Below are positions 31,324 to 41,961 of a DNA stretch of 64,000 nt, piece by piece. The notes under the pieces were generated by a model. The model did no database searches. It saw only the letters and a program-made list of their open reading frames with translations, and was not told where the DNA came from. Both the position numbers and the translations under genes were made by a program. This DNA is from Oscheius tipulae (Eukaryota; Nematoda; Chromadorea; Rhabditida; Rhabditidae): assembly GCA_037178975.1 (NCBI GenBank), contig JASJZH010000004.1:8370001-8434000 (forward strand), in the 5' to 3' direction. The stretch's first letter is position 1; every line of letters begins with the position of its first letter.

Positions 31324-32921
31324 CGGACTTACAGATGCGAACGACTTCACAATAAAGTTTCTGTAAGGTGTATAGCTGATCATGTACAAGACTTGTCCAA
31401 ACGGAATAAACGCCAAAGCAACCGGCATCAAAATAAGCAACACAAGCAGTGCATAAGCGAAACTTAAACCAGATCCCTGTCAATAGAAATTTACATGTAA
31501 ACAACCAAACCGTAATTGTAAAAAAAGGTAAGACACTCACTAGACCCAGTAGGGAATGAAAAACCATACGATGCTGTTTTCTGTTTGTACTTGATAATTT
31601 CGACGACTTGTTCAGCGTATGAGAAATGTAAAAGCAGCTTATCGCGACCATGAAAATCAACACTACGACATCTAACTAGGGAAGGGTTTTAGTTGCCCGC
31701 GGGATATCGAAACGAGGTAGGTGTCATTCGAAAGGGCATCGAAAATGATGGTGTTTCCCAAATTTTCAGCTGCGGAATGGATGTCTGCTGTCCTCTGGAG
31801 CTTTACCCGTTTGCAGATTTTGAGCTGAACTTGCGCTCTTGTACTTGGATATCCAGTGCTTCTTTCAGCGCAAGTGGCCAAGTGGTGCAGTGCCTAAGCG
31901 CTCCGCTGAAAGACTTTTGGTTTTTGGTTCGAATTCTCTCTTCGAAAAACATTTTTATTTACTCATTTCAAGAGTATTTAGTTCTATTATTGCATTTTTT
32001 TACTGCTAAAAGCTAGAAAATCTTTATAGTCGACCTTCTTATTTCCTAAGTTTTTCTGATATAGTTCGCGCGTTCAAATTCGTTTTTGGGGACGAAGAAA
32101 TACTTTTCCGGCCTGGCTATGCTTTGCAAAGTTGTAGAACAGATCAAGGGCTACAACTTTGCAGTACATTGTGAAAAAAACTTTTTCTTTAGTCAAAGTG
32201 GCTGTGAAATTGTGCGATACTGGTCGTCACAGTGCTATCCGAAAAAGGGATTTTTGTATTCAGTAAGTGAAAGGGTCGACTATAAAGATTTTCTAGCTTT
32301 TAGCAGTAAGAAAAAGCAATGATTCGAACCAAAAACCAAAAGTCTTTCAGCGGAGCGCTTAGGCACTGCACCACTTGGTCACTTGCGCTGAAAGAAGCAC
32401 TGGATATCCAAGTCTAAGAGCGCAAATTCAGCTCAAAATCTGCAAACGGGAAAAGCTCCAGAGGACAGCAGACATCCATTCCGCAGCTGAAAATTTGGGA
32501 AACACCATCATTTTCGATGCCCTTTCGAATGACACCTACCTCGTTTCGATATCCCGCGGGCAACTAAAATCCTTCCCTAGTAAGAGCATTATCCAGAACC
32601 CTAGAGTAGCAAACAGGTTGGCACCGCTAACGTCGAAAGTCACGGTTTCATCGGTAAACATTTGTGGATAGTATATTTGAATATTTTGGAAGGCCGTCAA
32701 CTTGACCGCTACGTCATCACTGAAAAAGTGGATGAATAGAAACATAGGCAAGGGAATAGCACTGCTTGCGGGTTGAATAAGGACGCAAAGTAAGGTATTG
32801 ATCCATTTGAAAGGCTGAAAATGTATTTGAAAGATTGCAAACGACTTGAAGACAAAGCTGTGGGGAGGGAAGAGGATGACCATCCGGTAATAGAATAGTG
32901 GGATTCCTGTTGCACCATTAG
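31324..32921 (-). pseudogene. Serpentine receptor of the 43.5-44.9 kb type, truncated and split by an element
   Basis: Minus-strand exon from about 32921 (PLFYYRMVILFPP) resembles exon 4 of the receptor at 43521-44949. It runs to FWIMLL at 32581, then continues with DVVVLIFMVAISC on the other side of a 905-bp fold-back element (31676-32580). A last exon (about 31324-31481) ends in ISYTPYRNFIVKS. The first three exons are not found upstream, where the peptide gene at 33 kb begins. So it is doubly broken: a missing N-terminus and an insertion in TM5. Confidence 0.8.
31676..32580. mobile_element. Fold-back element with TAA duplication, inside a receptor exon
   Basis: Ends CTAGGGAAGG and CCTTCCCTAG. 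Arms of about 300 bp (31676 to about 32030, and about 32270 to 32580) are inverted copies, the left with a roughly 50-bp extra segment. Flanked by TAA at 31673-31675 and 32581-32583. On the minus strand, removing the element and one TTA leaves an uninterrupted frame across the receptor's TM5. A 3-bp TWA duplication is typical of PIF/Harbinger-type non-autonomous elements. Both arms contain tRNA-like A and B box sequences. Confidence 0.88.
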
Positions 32922-33002
32922 CTGAAGCCATTTATTGTTTGTTTACGACTGCTATGGACATGCTACGACTTGTCAAATCAAAGAATTTTATCTTTTGCGA
33001 AC

Positions 33003-33040
33003 TAGAAAAGGGTCCCGACACTCGCTTTATAAAAGGCTTG
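33003..33040. repeat. Solo terminus of the GAGTGTCCGG-type element
   Basis: CTAGAAAAGGGTCCCGACAC followed by TCGCTTTATAAAAGG, the same terminus as at 29468-29500 in opposite orientation. It lies just 3' of the peptide gene. Confidence 0.5.
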
Positions 33041-33059
33041 ATTTTATAAGAAATCCCCT

Positions 33060-33341
33060 TTATTTTTCAAATGCAACACAACGAGCTTTCCCATCGACGG
33101 CTACGCACTGTGTTGCTGTTTGGCAGGTGGTAAAAGCACAGGGATGAGCTGAAACATGTTCCGTGGCTTAAAGATATGAAATGTACTCACGCGGCGACAT
33201 TCTCGTAGGTCGAGGACTACATTTCGGTCCTTTTGGAGTGTCCACACAAGGTCCAGCACAGCGAACATTGGCACAGGTAATTGAGGCCGAGGTGAGAGCA
33301 ATCAGCGAGGATAGGAAAATAAGTACGAGAGAACAGTTCAT
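33060..33341 (-). CDS. Small secreted Cys-rich peptide, two exons
   Basis: Start at 33341, donor at about 33190, second exon from about 33147 to a stop at 33060; about 79 residues. A signal peptide (MNCSLVLIFLSSLIALTSAS) is followed by two similar modules: CANVRCAGPCVDTPKGPKC and CAFTTCQTATQCVAVDG, then KARC. Each has four Cys in a C-x4-C-x3/5-C-x7-C spacing, so two disulphides per module are likely. Short proteins built from such CxxxxC...C...C units are common in nematodes and mostly of unknown role, possibly defence or cuticle. A TATA box lies about 32-39 bp before the start codon. A dead copy is at 30.9 kb. Confidence 0.75.
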
Positions 33342-34314
33342 CTTTTGGGTGCGTGAGTAGCTATCGACAGAGCCTTTATAGCAGTCGCCGTCAAACAAAT
33401 GACGTGTGATTGATCTCTCAACGGTCTTTCGCTCAATAGCTTTCTCCTTTCTCGAAAAGAAAGCAGATAAGGTCATTTCGAGATTCATATGAGGCTGTTT
33501 TCATTGTTTTGCGATGCAACCGTTGGCATGTCCCGACCTTGAGGACAACACGATCTGGACCGGTTCGCCCCAACCTCGAGGCAAGAGCCTACCGGTAGCT
33601 GTAAGCCTCGATTTTCGGATTGAGGAAGTGCGTCGTTTTTTCGTAGAGAGAAGTTCAAACAAGATTTTTTTGGGAGTCTACTGGCTTAGAAACAAGAGAC
33701 AATAGCTGTGTGACGCAATTTGCTCTTATTGTTGTTGTAGACTGAGCGGTCACAGTTTGCCGGCAGTGAATAAGCAAGACGTTGGGTCAAGATGTGGCTG
33801 CTAAAAAGAAGTTTAAGGGGCTAGAAGAAGGTAAATTATCTGTAATCTAATTCATTGATGCAGTAAAAAGAGTAACTTGTCGTCTGCCGAGAAAATACGT
33901 GATAGAATTTTTCATATTGCCCAATCACTAAAAAGAATCTCCTGATCTTCATTCAAAGAGGGCAGCTTTCCAAGCCAATATAAAATGGAATTTTTACGTC
34001 TGGGGAGATTATACGGAAATTCTCCTGATAGTTGAGATTATGAGGGAAAACTCTTCTATAATCTCGATCAACGACGTTGTAATCTTACTTTCATCCTTAC
34101 AACGTTGTTAGCAGCATAATTTTGATTGTACAAAAAGCCACAGATATTAACTGACCACCTCCAAGCAGTCTCCCATTTGTACAACGACCTCTGTGTGTCC
34201 TGAGTCATAGGCAAGAGACGACCTTGCCAACGGGTCTATCCTTTCTCTACTTCTTCTTCTCTCTGACTCATTGCGCATTACATCGCACCGCCCTCTCCTC
34301 CTCTCTATAAAAGA
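33342..34314. other. Intergenic between divergent genes
   Basis: Contains the promoters of the minus-strand peptide gene and the plus-strand DB-module gene. No coding region supported. Confidence 0.4.
33373..33380 (-). promoter_or_regulatory. TATA box of the Cys-rich peptide gene
   Basis: TATAAAGG on the minus strand, 32-39 bp upstream of the start codon at 33341. Confidence 0.5.
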
Positions 34315-34322
34315 ACTCGGCC
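34315..34322 (+). promoter_or_regulatory. TATA box of the DB-module gene
   Basis: TATAAAAG in a CT-rich setting, about 110 bp before the start codon. A possible 5' leader intron ends in TTTTCAG just before the ATG. Confidence 0.5.
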
Positions 34323-34428
34323 CAGTAGTCAGCTAATACCTTCCTTGTCCTCCAGCTACTAGTACAGAAGCTGGTTTTTAAATCCTATTTTCCGGTGTCC
34401 CTCTTCCATTCATTCTTTACTTTTCAGT

Positions 34429-35187
34429 ATGAACTCGTTACTCGTCTTGCTTCTGGCTCTAGTCCCAGTCTCTTATGCCTGCTTCGCTTCCGGAGTCTGT
34501 GGAGGCGGATGTGCTCCGCCGATGCCTGCTCCAAGCTGTGGTGGAGGATGTGGAGGCGGATACGCTTGTGGAGGGTATGGTTGCTACAAAATGAGAGCCA
34601 GAGCTCGCTCTGCCAAGACTCTGTCTCTTGTTCCTGGAGCAGCCGTGAGTTTGACATCGTATACTTTTGATAATGTGAATTCCAGAGCCAGGCTCGCACT
34701 CCTGACGAGAAATTCATGGAATGTTGCCAGGAGAGAAACCTTCCTGATTCTTGTTTGAGCAAATGCAGCTACCGTACTTATTCCCGAGCTGCACTTCAGG
34801 CCATGTACTTCAAACAAGACACCTGTCCCATGCAGGTTAAGCTTGTAATTTTCTGTTAGGAACGAAAGTTTTCAGGCCGCCGCCGATATTCAATTCTGCG
34901 CCGCTCAGGGTCGCGATCATCGTGACTGCTGTGTCAGAAATGGTGTCGCTACCACGCTGGCCGGATCCAAATGTCTAACTTTTTGCGATCAGAGACCAGG
35001 AAACATCACTCAGCTTGATCTGACCTACCTCTCCTGCTATGACCGCTTCGAGAACATGAAAGCCTGCTTCTGGCAGGATGCCAGCGCAAGATTGTCCCCT
35101 GCTACCAGCTTCTCTCAAGACGAAGACATCGCTTCTCTTCCCCAGGCTAGACGTCTTTCCTCCGCAAGAACATTCCACTCTGACTAA
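34429..35187 (+). CDS. DB-module secreted protein
   Basis: Exons 34429-34644, 34686-34835, 34876-35187; 225 residues in one frame. Signal peptide MNSLLVLLLALVPVSYA is followed by a Gly/Cys-rich stretch (CGGGC repeats) and a short basic segment. Then comes the nematode DB module: ECCQERNLPDSC, CSYRTY, FCAAQGRDHRDCC, KCLTFCDQRPG, and a final Cys pair near LSCYDRFENMKAC. The regular Cys spacing is diagnostic of the DB family, which is secreted and often linked to cuticle or receptor binding (as for IGLR-2/T19C3.8-type proteins). The C-terminal 40 residues are Ser/Asp-rich. The start is set by the signal peptide and the preceding splice-like TTTTCAG. Confidence 0.93.
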
Positions 35188-35415
35188 GGATTCGATCTGA
35201 ACTACTGACTGTATCTACGAGTTGTACCTAATTTTTATTCTATTTCAAGCTGCCTTTCTTGTTTTGCATAAACTGTATACATTTTCTAGTTTGTGCAAGC
35301 TGATCTTCATAACTGTACAGCGAGCATGTTATACTCTCGTTGTTGAAACCACACAAACAAGGTAGACAACATCCTAAGAGTAGAGGGCCAGATGATAACG
35401 CAGATATTGAGTGGT

Positions 35416-35790
35416 GCGGGAACTTCCGTAGAACGAAAACGAAGCAGCGCCGACGGAAGTGCTCAGATGACAGGCAGAACAGGATAAAGTTGATCGTCTT
35501 TCCGGTCACAACCAGACTGTTTGTGATACTGCAAAGTAATTCATCGATTTTACAAATCAGTATTGGGATCAGTTAAACCCTGTCCTACAAGACTAGCGCA
35601 CCTTCAAACTTTCGCAATATCCTGCACAATTCTTTCAATTTGATGATCACTTTGTTTCCAAATGTACTCAGTTGGACCGAAGAATTGTAACACTTCCTCA
35701 GCACATTCGGAGACGGTAACTCTGACCAACTCGAAGTGATAAAAAGCGATTATAAAAACGAGTGTCCGGACCTTTTTTTCGACCATGAGT
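35416..35790 (-). repeat. Inverted duplication, copy 2 (displaced receptor exon)
   Basis: Reverse complement of 29635-30000 with very few differences, including an 8-nt insertion near 35,615. Carries the TM7 exon (GKTINFILFCLSS) of the peptide receptor with its 3' splice site, but the sequence leaves similarity before the donor, so it cannot splice on. Confidence 0.9.
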
Positions 35791-36539
35791 TCAGATATGG
35801 GCACTGTACAGAAAAACACGCTGATTACGGAAGTGCTCTTCTTTTTTGTTTTGTTATCGATTACCACCGAAATATAAGCTTTGTTCCTTTTTTAGGGCGT
35901 TCGGTAATCTTCCCCACAGTTTGTACTGCCTAGACTAGAGTTTTGCACCCAAAATAATTTCTAAAGTTACTCTTATGGAAAGCGGTTGTCTCGTTTTCAC
36001 TGTGGAACAGTTTTACCTTGATATAGTAATCGAAACTAATGTATTTTTAGATTCCCGCGCAAAATTTAAATTTAAAAAGCGCTCGCTGGTCTCTCGGTCT
36101 CCCGTAATGTCAGCGTCCCTTAAAAAGAGCCTGAACAAGCTGGAAGAAGCTACTCAGATTTTGATATATGCCTAACATTTATTGAAAACTTTGCGGTTTG
36201 TGGGTGTCAGTGTTTGCAACTAGATGTACCTTTGCCACTTCCATAGCATATATTCCACTCAACGTCACGCAAAGAAGAGCAGCAAATAAGAAAAGGAAGC
36301 AAAAAAGTTTATTTGGTGTCAAAACTATTTAGGTCATTCCGTCACGGCTACTTGTCCGTACCGCACTGGGCTTTAATTCTTTTAACTTTTATTCGTACAA
36401 TAAAGAGCACCTTCGTGATCGGAGACCAGTGGGCGTGTAACTTCGTGGCCACTTACTAATTGGTCATTTGCGGAACTGATATGACCTCTCAGTTCTGACT
36501 GAAACTCTCTGTAATTTTATCTCGGTTCCTCAGTCCAAC
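35791..36539. other. Intergenic with repeat scraps
   Basis: No gene. AAGCGCTCGCTGGTCTC at about 36,078 also occurs at about 30,850 (as AAGCGCTGGCTGGTCTC). Both are followed by GTAAT(G/A)TCAG(C/T)GTC and then CTTAAAAA, resembling a decayed terminus of the fold-back family at 11-12 kb. Confidence 0.4.
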
Positions 36540-39248
36540 ATGATTAGCTTACGTTTTTTGAACATGGGAATGTGCATTCCATCGACCATTTTCACATTTC
36601 TTCTCAGCTATGTTGTACTCAAAAAGAGCCCAAACTGTATGAGGAGATATAAGTACGTCCTATTCTACGTTAATGTGAGTTTTATGGACTTTCTTTATGG
36701 CGTTCTTTCGAAACTTAATAGTCTTGGAACAACCTTGCCCAAGTCGAACTCGAGGCTCATGTCGAGTCGAGCTGAATCGAGTCAAGTCCGACTCGGTATC
36801 GAAGTCCGCATACCGCGCTGCTTCAATCTACTGGATCTTACGCATTCATTATCTACAGCTATTCTGTTTTCGGGGATTTCTCACACCTTTTTGGCAAAAC
36901 ATAACGTTGTGTCGGTTTGTGGTCTCCAACAGACAGCGCTCAGAAAATATACTATTCCGTTTTCGCCTACTCCATTATTGTTTGGCAATCTGTCTCATGG
37001 TCACTTTCACATCTCGTCATTTTATTCCTACTACCGGTGGAATTTCTTTTGTTGTTTCCAACTTGTCTGTCTGCGTGGCCCTATTTTCTATAATATGTCG
37101 TCCTCGACTACGCCTCAGTCATTTTCACCGTGTCTCTCTACTGGACGCCTCTCAATCTCTCTGTCATCGCCTTGTTATCTTCTTTTATCCAAGTTCTCTT
37201 TGTCTTCCTGAACTGCCAAACTATAACCATGATTTCTCGATAACCGTTTTCTCCTTGCCGCAGACACACGGCCAGCTCTTCTCCCCTTTTATGTCTGCGT
37301 GTCTCTACTTGACTCTGCCTTTCGGTACCTCTGTCTCTCCGTCCCTCTCTCTGTTTCTCTGTTTTCATGTCTCTCTATCTTCCTATCTCTCTCTGTCTCT
37401 CCATCTCTTTCTGGGCTCTATGTCTTTTTACAGCTGAAAACAACTTGACAAAAAGTGTACTGCCTACAATCATTAAACCCTGCTTGCCTAGTTCGAGTAG
37501 CGTCTCTTAGCAGTACTCAAACTTTTGCGCTGAAACTGGATTTCCGATCAAAACGGGGCCTACTCGCATTTTACTGCAAGTTTAAGCTGATTACTGCATA
37601 TGCTTGCTCAACTTAAAAATGCCGCTTCACTAGCCACAAAATTCTCTACAAAATGGTATTTTACAACAACAAAAATTTGCGTTATCGGGTGTCCAAACCT
37701 ACAACAGGCCACGTACAAACACACACACGGTTACATCGACTGTTCGTTTCAGAATTTAAGACTCAGCTGAGCAGTTTCTAACATAAACTGGGATAAAATA
37801 AATGTGAGTGAGTTGGAGGGTCAGAAATAAAGTAATTGCGGGCTATTAAATGATTCCGTATATAAGATTTCCTAACTGACCAGATGACAAACCAGTAATA
37901 TGACAAAAACATGTGTTGATCACTGTCTGGTCAAGCTAGAAAACGTGTAACTAGTATATTAAAACACAAATGAATATGTAAGTGTTTGACGCCCAAAAAT
38001 GTTGTACAGTAAAGCTAAACATTGTTGAATACTGCGACCGTTTCTTTGTTTACAAGCAAGACTTACAGATAATCGTCTATTTGTTCGATATCATCCGTAG
38101 TTTTCTTCTTTGCCCTGTAGTACTACCAAACGCGTTAGGGATGCAATACAGTGGACCTCTCGGAATGATGTTCCCGTCCTATGGAAACGCTCTTGCGGTA
38201 ATCTTTGTCTATGTTTACATGTTGTTCAGGCTCTCGAGTACCAAATTCAAATGCTTCTCATCTACTCACTAATATTTAACTTTGTCTATAGAGAGTACTC
38301 TTTAATCGAGTTTACAAGGAGTCCAATGCGCCTCTTTCTACACTCGATCCAATTCATTGTTTTCTTTGCTGTGCAACTGGTGTGGTGGTACTTTTTCCTA
38401 GATCTTGCCGTCTCGCCCGAAGAAGTTTCAACGTTTTTGGAGAAAGTTTGAACGAATTCAAATCATTATCAAAATTTAATTCTTCAGGTAAAGTCGTCCT
38501 ACGATCGCAGTTTTGCCACCTACGCCATTGTTGAGCGGAAATTGGTAGAAAATCGCAGGATGTTGATTTACATAGCGCTAAATGTCGGAGTTGCCGGAAG
38601 CTACATGTTTAAGTCTGTGCTAAGAGTAGGTCCTCTCCCTTGCTCACAGTAACAGTCACGGTCGCGCCTTCTCATCTATGTATACACTTGCCTGGGCTTA
38701 CTAAATTAGGCAGTCGGTCTAGTCCGTATACGCTGTTCCAATTCCGTGGACTTGAGTTTAAAACGAGATCGAGATAAGTTTAGATCTACTGGACACTGTA
38801 CTGTCATAGAGAACATCTCAGCTCCAACACTGTCCGCCTACACCAGATGCTTATTCGAGCTCTAATTTGGCAGGTAGATTGCCATCTCAGTGCATTTTCC
38901 AAGTACTCAGGTGACCGCACAAGCATTGTGTTTTGTCATCCCTTTCGTCATACAAGCGTTAGCAGTGGAACTGCGGTCTCTATACACCTTTGGTAACCCG
39001 GAACAAAGTAAACCTTTCAAGGAATTTGTGGCATACAATTTACAGTACACTACTTTTTACTACAACTCGCGGCTATTAATTTTACTATGCCGTCCTTCTT
39101 TTCCTTCATCCATTTCACTACTGTTTTATACTTTACAACACCTTACAGAAAGTTCATCGTGTCGCTATTTCAAAAAGAAGGAACAAGACAGGTGGCAAGG
39201 AGATTCAAAGATCTTGAAGCCAGAAGAGGAACAATATCACAGCAGTGA
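36540..39248 (+). CDS. Srh/Str-like chemoreceptor GPCR, complete, with 1.4-kb first intron
   Basis: Exons 36540-36674, 38069-38197, 38230-38445, 38488-38625, 38784-38873, 38911-38992, 39046-39248; 330 residues, all phases consistent. Exon 1 again has 135 nt and ends after the KKSPNCM / YKYVLFY region. WW and VYREYSL follow TM3, LHQMLIRALIWQ precedes TM6, and FTTPYRKF follows TM7. It shares exon structure with both the 16-19 kb and 40-43 kb receptor groups. The first intron (36675-38068) is very large for this family and contains GACTCGA-rich and CT-rich repeats. If that intron is not spliced out, the gene is dead; no other lesion is seen. Confidence 0.85.
37100..37425. repeat. CT-rich low-complexity tract in receptor intron
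   Basis: Runs of CTCTCT and TCTGTCTC within the 1.4-kb intron 1 of the receptor at 36540-39248. The apparent long open frames here are due to composition. Confidence 0.6.
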
Positions 39249-39329
39249 ATTTCAACGAAATATTCTCACTCGTACAACATCATGATTATTTGAACTCAGT
39301 TTGAAAACTTGACTATTCTCGCTCCGTCC

Positions 39330-39812
39330 AACATGATCAGCTTCCGGTTTCTATAGCATGAGAATGTGAAATACGTTCCCAGTGAACCCAACTTAACAAA
39401 TGAGATCTCGAATGAGCATTTGATGAAGTCGAACGGTATTGGAGCTGAGATGCCGTACTCTGTCTTATGATTCCCCCATCAACCCAAGTTTATTATTTTT
39501 TGTGTTCCTGTAACAAAATTGCATTGCTTAACTTTCATTTGGTGTCATATTTTGAAACCAATGAAGTAGCTGCACAGCCGTTTTGTTTTGTAATTTCGTT
39601 CTTCCTACAATTAGCTGTGGAAAAGCGGTCACTGTTTATATTTGTTAGCACAACATAGGCCTTTCTTGGATATAACACTATTTTTCACTACTTCTTGCTA
39701 CAATCCGCGGGTATTCAACACTAGCCGTATTTACTTTCTGTTGTTCTTTTCACTACTGTGTTTTACTTCACTACCTCTACAGAAAGCTTATTGTGTCGTT
39801 GTTAAAAAAATG
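39330..39812 (+). pseudogene. Decayed chemoreceptor copy
   Basis: Starts with CGTCCAACATGATCAGCTTC, matching the start region of the preceding gene at 36,540, but runs into stops at once. Further on, pieces match its last exons (PFCFVISFFLQLAVE, then TTVFYFTT and a Cys/basic end). The middle is deleted. Confidence 0.75.
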
Positions 39813-40554
39813 AGGTAACTAGCCAAGGGACAAGAATCTCGAATCAATAACAACTTCATGTGGTACAATTTCTCAGCAGTGAAATCAGACATCCTACCTT
39901 TACTATTTGCAAGAGGCGTCTGTCGCACATGTCTGGATGACACTTGACAAATGTGTATGGACTTTTTTGTCAAGTGTTATCCCAGATTCGAGCTGACAAT
40001 ACCAGTTTGAAGGAAGCAAAACTGTTCAAAATGTAAAAAGTTCTCTGATGCGCTCCGTCCTGAGCGTAAATGACTAGTATTTCATGTTACAGTAACTGGA
40101 AATACTTAATGAAAGGTGTCGGGGCTACAGAGTGTAGTTTTCATGCCGTACCGGTTTTTTTATGTGGGCTCAACATTGTTTGTATCAGGATCTTCCCCGC
40201 TTCTGAGTTCACATCAAGCTCAAACACTTTGGATAGAACATGACTTTGCACTTTTCATTTCTTAATTGCCATCCAACTAAACTCTTGACGTGCCATGACT
40301 TGCCAGCTTTTTTCTCGCGGTGACGCATGGACGGACACCATTGCACTTTAGTAGTAGAGAGATAGCATCAGCGTCGTTTCTACTAATTCGAATGGCAAAA
40401 AGATGCTTTTTGTGCATAACCTGCGAGAGAGTTAATTTAAAATGGTTGTCGTTCCAAAGAGCATTATGCTCTGTAACCGTGTCTGGCCAATAAATAGAAC
40501 AGGTGAAGTGCATTATTGAATAGGAAAACGAGGAATCCCTCGTAGCCACTCCAA
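39813..40554. other. Intergenic between receptor groups
   Basis: No coding region supported. Presumed promoter for the receptor at 40,555; no clear element seen. Confidence 0.4.
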
Positions 40555-41752
40555 ATGAATCTAGCCGAGGTAATTCCTCGAATCATGGCTGTCCCTTCAA
40601 CTATCATCACGGGTTTCCTGCTCTATCTGATCATCTTTTTCACTCCAAGTTCCATGAAGTACTACAAGAAAATACTGACTATCATGGCGGTGAGCAATCT
40701 AAACTTTAGCAGTGGCATTCTGTTTAGGTATCCGTCTACCAGTTTGACCTCCTGTACGGGATTCTAACCATGTTAGTCCCGTTTCCAAAAGTTCTCGGCT
40801 GCCAAGTGAAAGGCTTTCTTGGCGAATATTATCCACAATATTCTTGCCTCTGGGTAGTCATGGCTGTTGCTAGCTTGTCTATTCAAATGCTGTCGATCAT
40901 TCTCGGCTTTGTATATCGGGAGAATACCTTGATCAAACACAATCCCAAAGCAAGAAACACTTCCGTTTTGGAAATGCTCCTGGCCACTTTTCTTGCCATA
41001 ATTCAGTTGGTTGCTCAGTACACAACACAGCCGGACTATTTTATCATTTTGAACTACTTGAATACTGTACGCTTCTAATGTTTACAGTAAAAGAGTCTTC
41101 TAGAACAATATCACGTACGATCACAATTTCGGAGTTTACATAATGCTACCGATAAAGATGACCAATATGTACATTGAGGCAATATTGGCTACCGTCCTGT
41201 TCACTACTGTGGCGATAATAGTTGCCAAATCTATCCATACTGTATATATTTGCCATTTTCGGAACTTGTACTTTCAGGTGAAAGTGATGTTAAACGACGA
41301 AAGACGACACATGAGTCCCCAGACCGTGAATCTACATAAAATGCTCATGCGATCCCTCATTTGGCAGGTTTGTATAAAAGATTATTTCCACTTTATTCCG
41401 TTTAAGGGTCTCGCACCGCTCATTCTTATAGGCATTCCTAGTATAATGTTGGGCTGTGTTACAATCGGCTTTTCTGTTTTACCCATATCGCTTGATTGTA
41501 AGTGCACCAAGTGCTCTAACACGCTAAAAGTTTTCAGCTGAGAGTGACTGGTGGCTACTTGGAGAGTATGCAACAGCTATTGTTCTGGTCGTTCCATCTT
41601 TTTTCTCTCCTATCCACGACTTCTGTGTGATTTTCCTCACGACGCCTTATAAAAATGCCTTCCGGAAATTGCTTAAGAAGAGCGGCAAGATGCCAGTAAT
41701 TTCTATTGTATCGCCTTCTTCGGTGATCAGATCAAGCTTTGCGTCTCGATAA
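40555..41752 (+). CDS. Srh/Str-like chemoreceptor GPCR, complete
   Basis: Exons 40555-40689, 40728-41066, 41104-41241, 41278-41367, 41407-41497, 41538-41752; 335 residues with matching phases. TM1 ends before FFTPSSMKYYKK. TM2 has YQFDLLYGILTML. FVYRENTL follows TM3. LHKMLMRSLIWQ precedes TM6. FLTTPYKNAFRK follows TM7 and is followed by a Ser-rich tail. Introns match the tandem copy that follows (135, 339, 138 and 90 nt exons). The intron present in the 16-19 kb genes between TM2 and TM3 is absent here, so the two groups separated by intron gain or loss. Presumed sensory receptor. Confidence 0.92.
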
Positions 41753-41961
41753 AGTGTTGAATATTTTCTATATTTCAAACCGCTCTTTCTTGGGTTACAG
41801 CGTTCCATATGATGAGGACGGTATCGCAATGTTCTTGAACATGGGTTGTAATAGTCACTTAGTTACCGCAGCTGGGTAATAGATGACATGTACCGTTCAA
41901 GGGGTAAGACAGGTGCAAAGCTGAGACTGATTGGTTCACCGAGACTCATAGCCATCTCAAA

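Noticed and set aside
35240-35867. Apparent second peptide-receptor gene on the minus strand
   Set aside because: It is only the inverted copy of one exon plus flanking intron; similarity stops before the donor and no other receptor exons are present.
36697-37437. 246-codon plus-strand frame with many Leu, Ser and Phe
   Set aside because: It covers the CT-rich intron of a receptor; the hydrophobic look comes from the repeat and the exons on either side splice over it.
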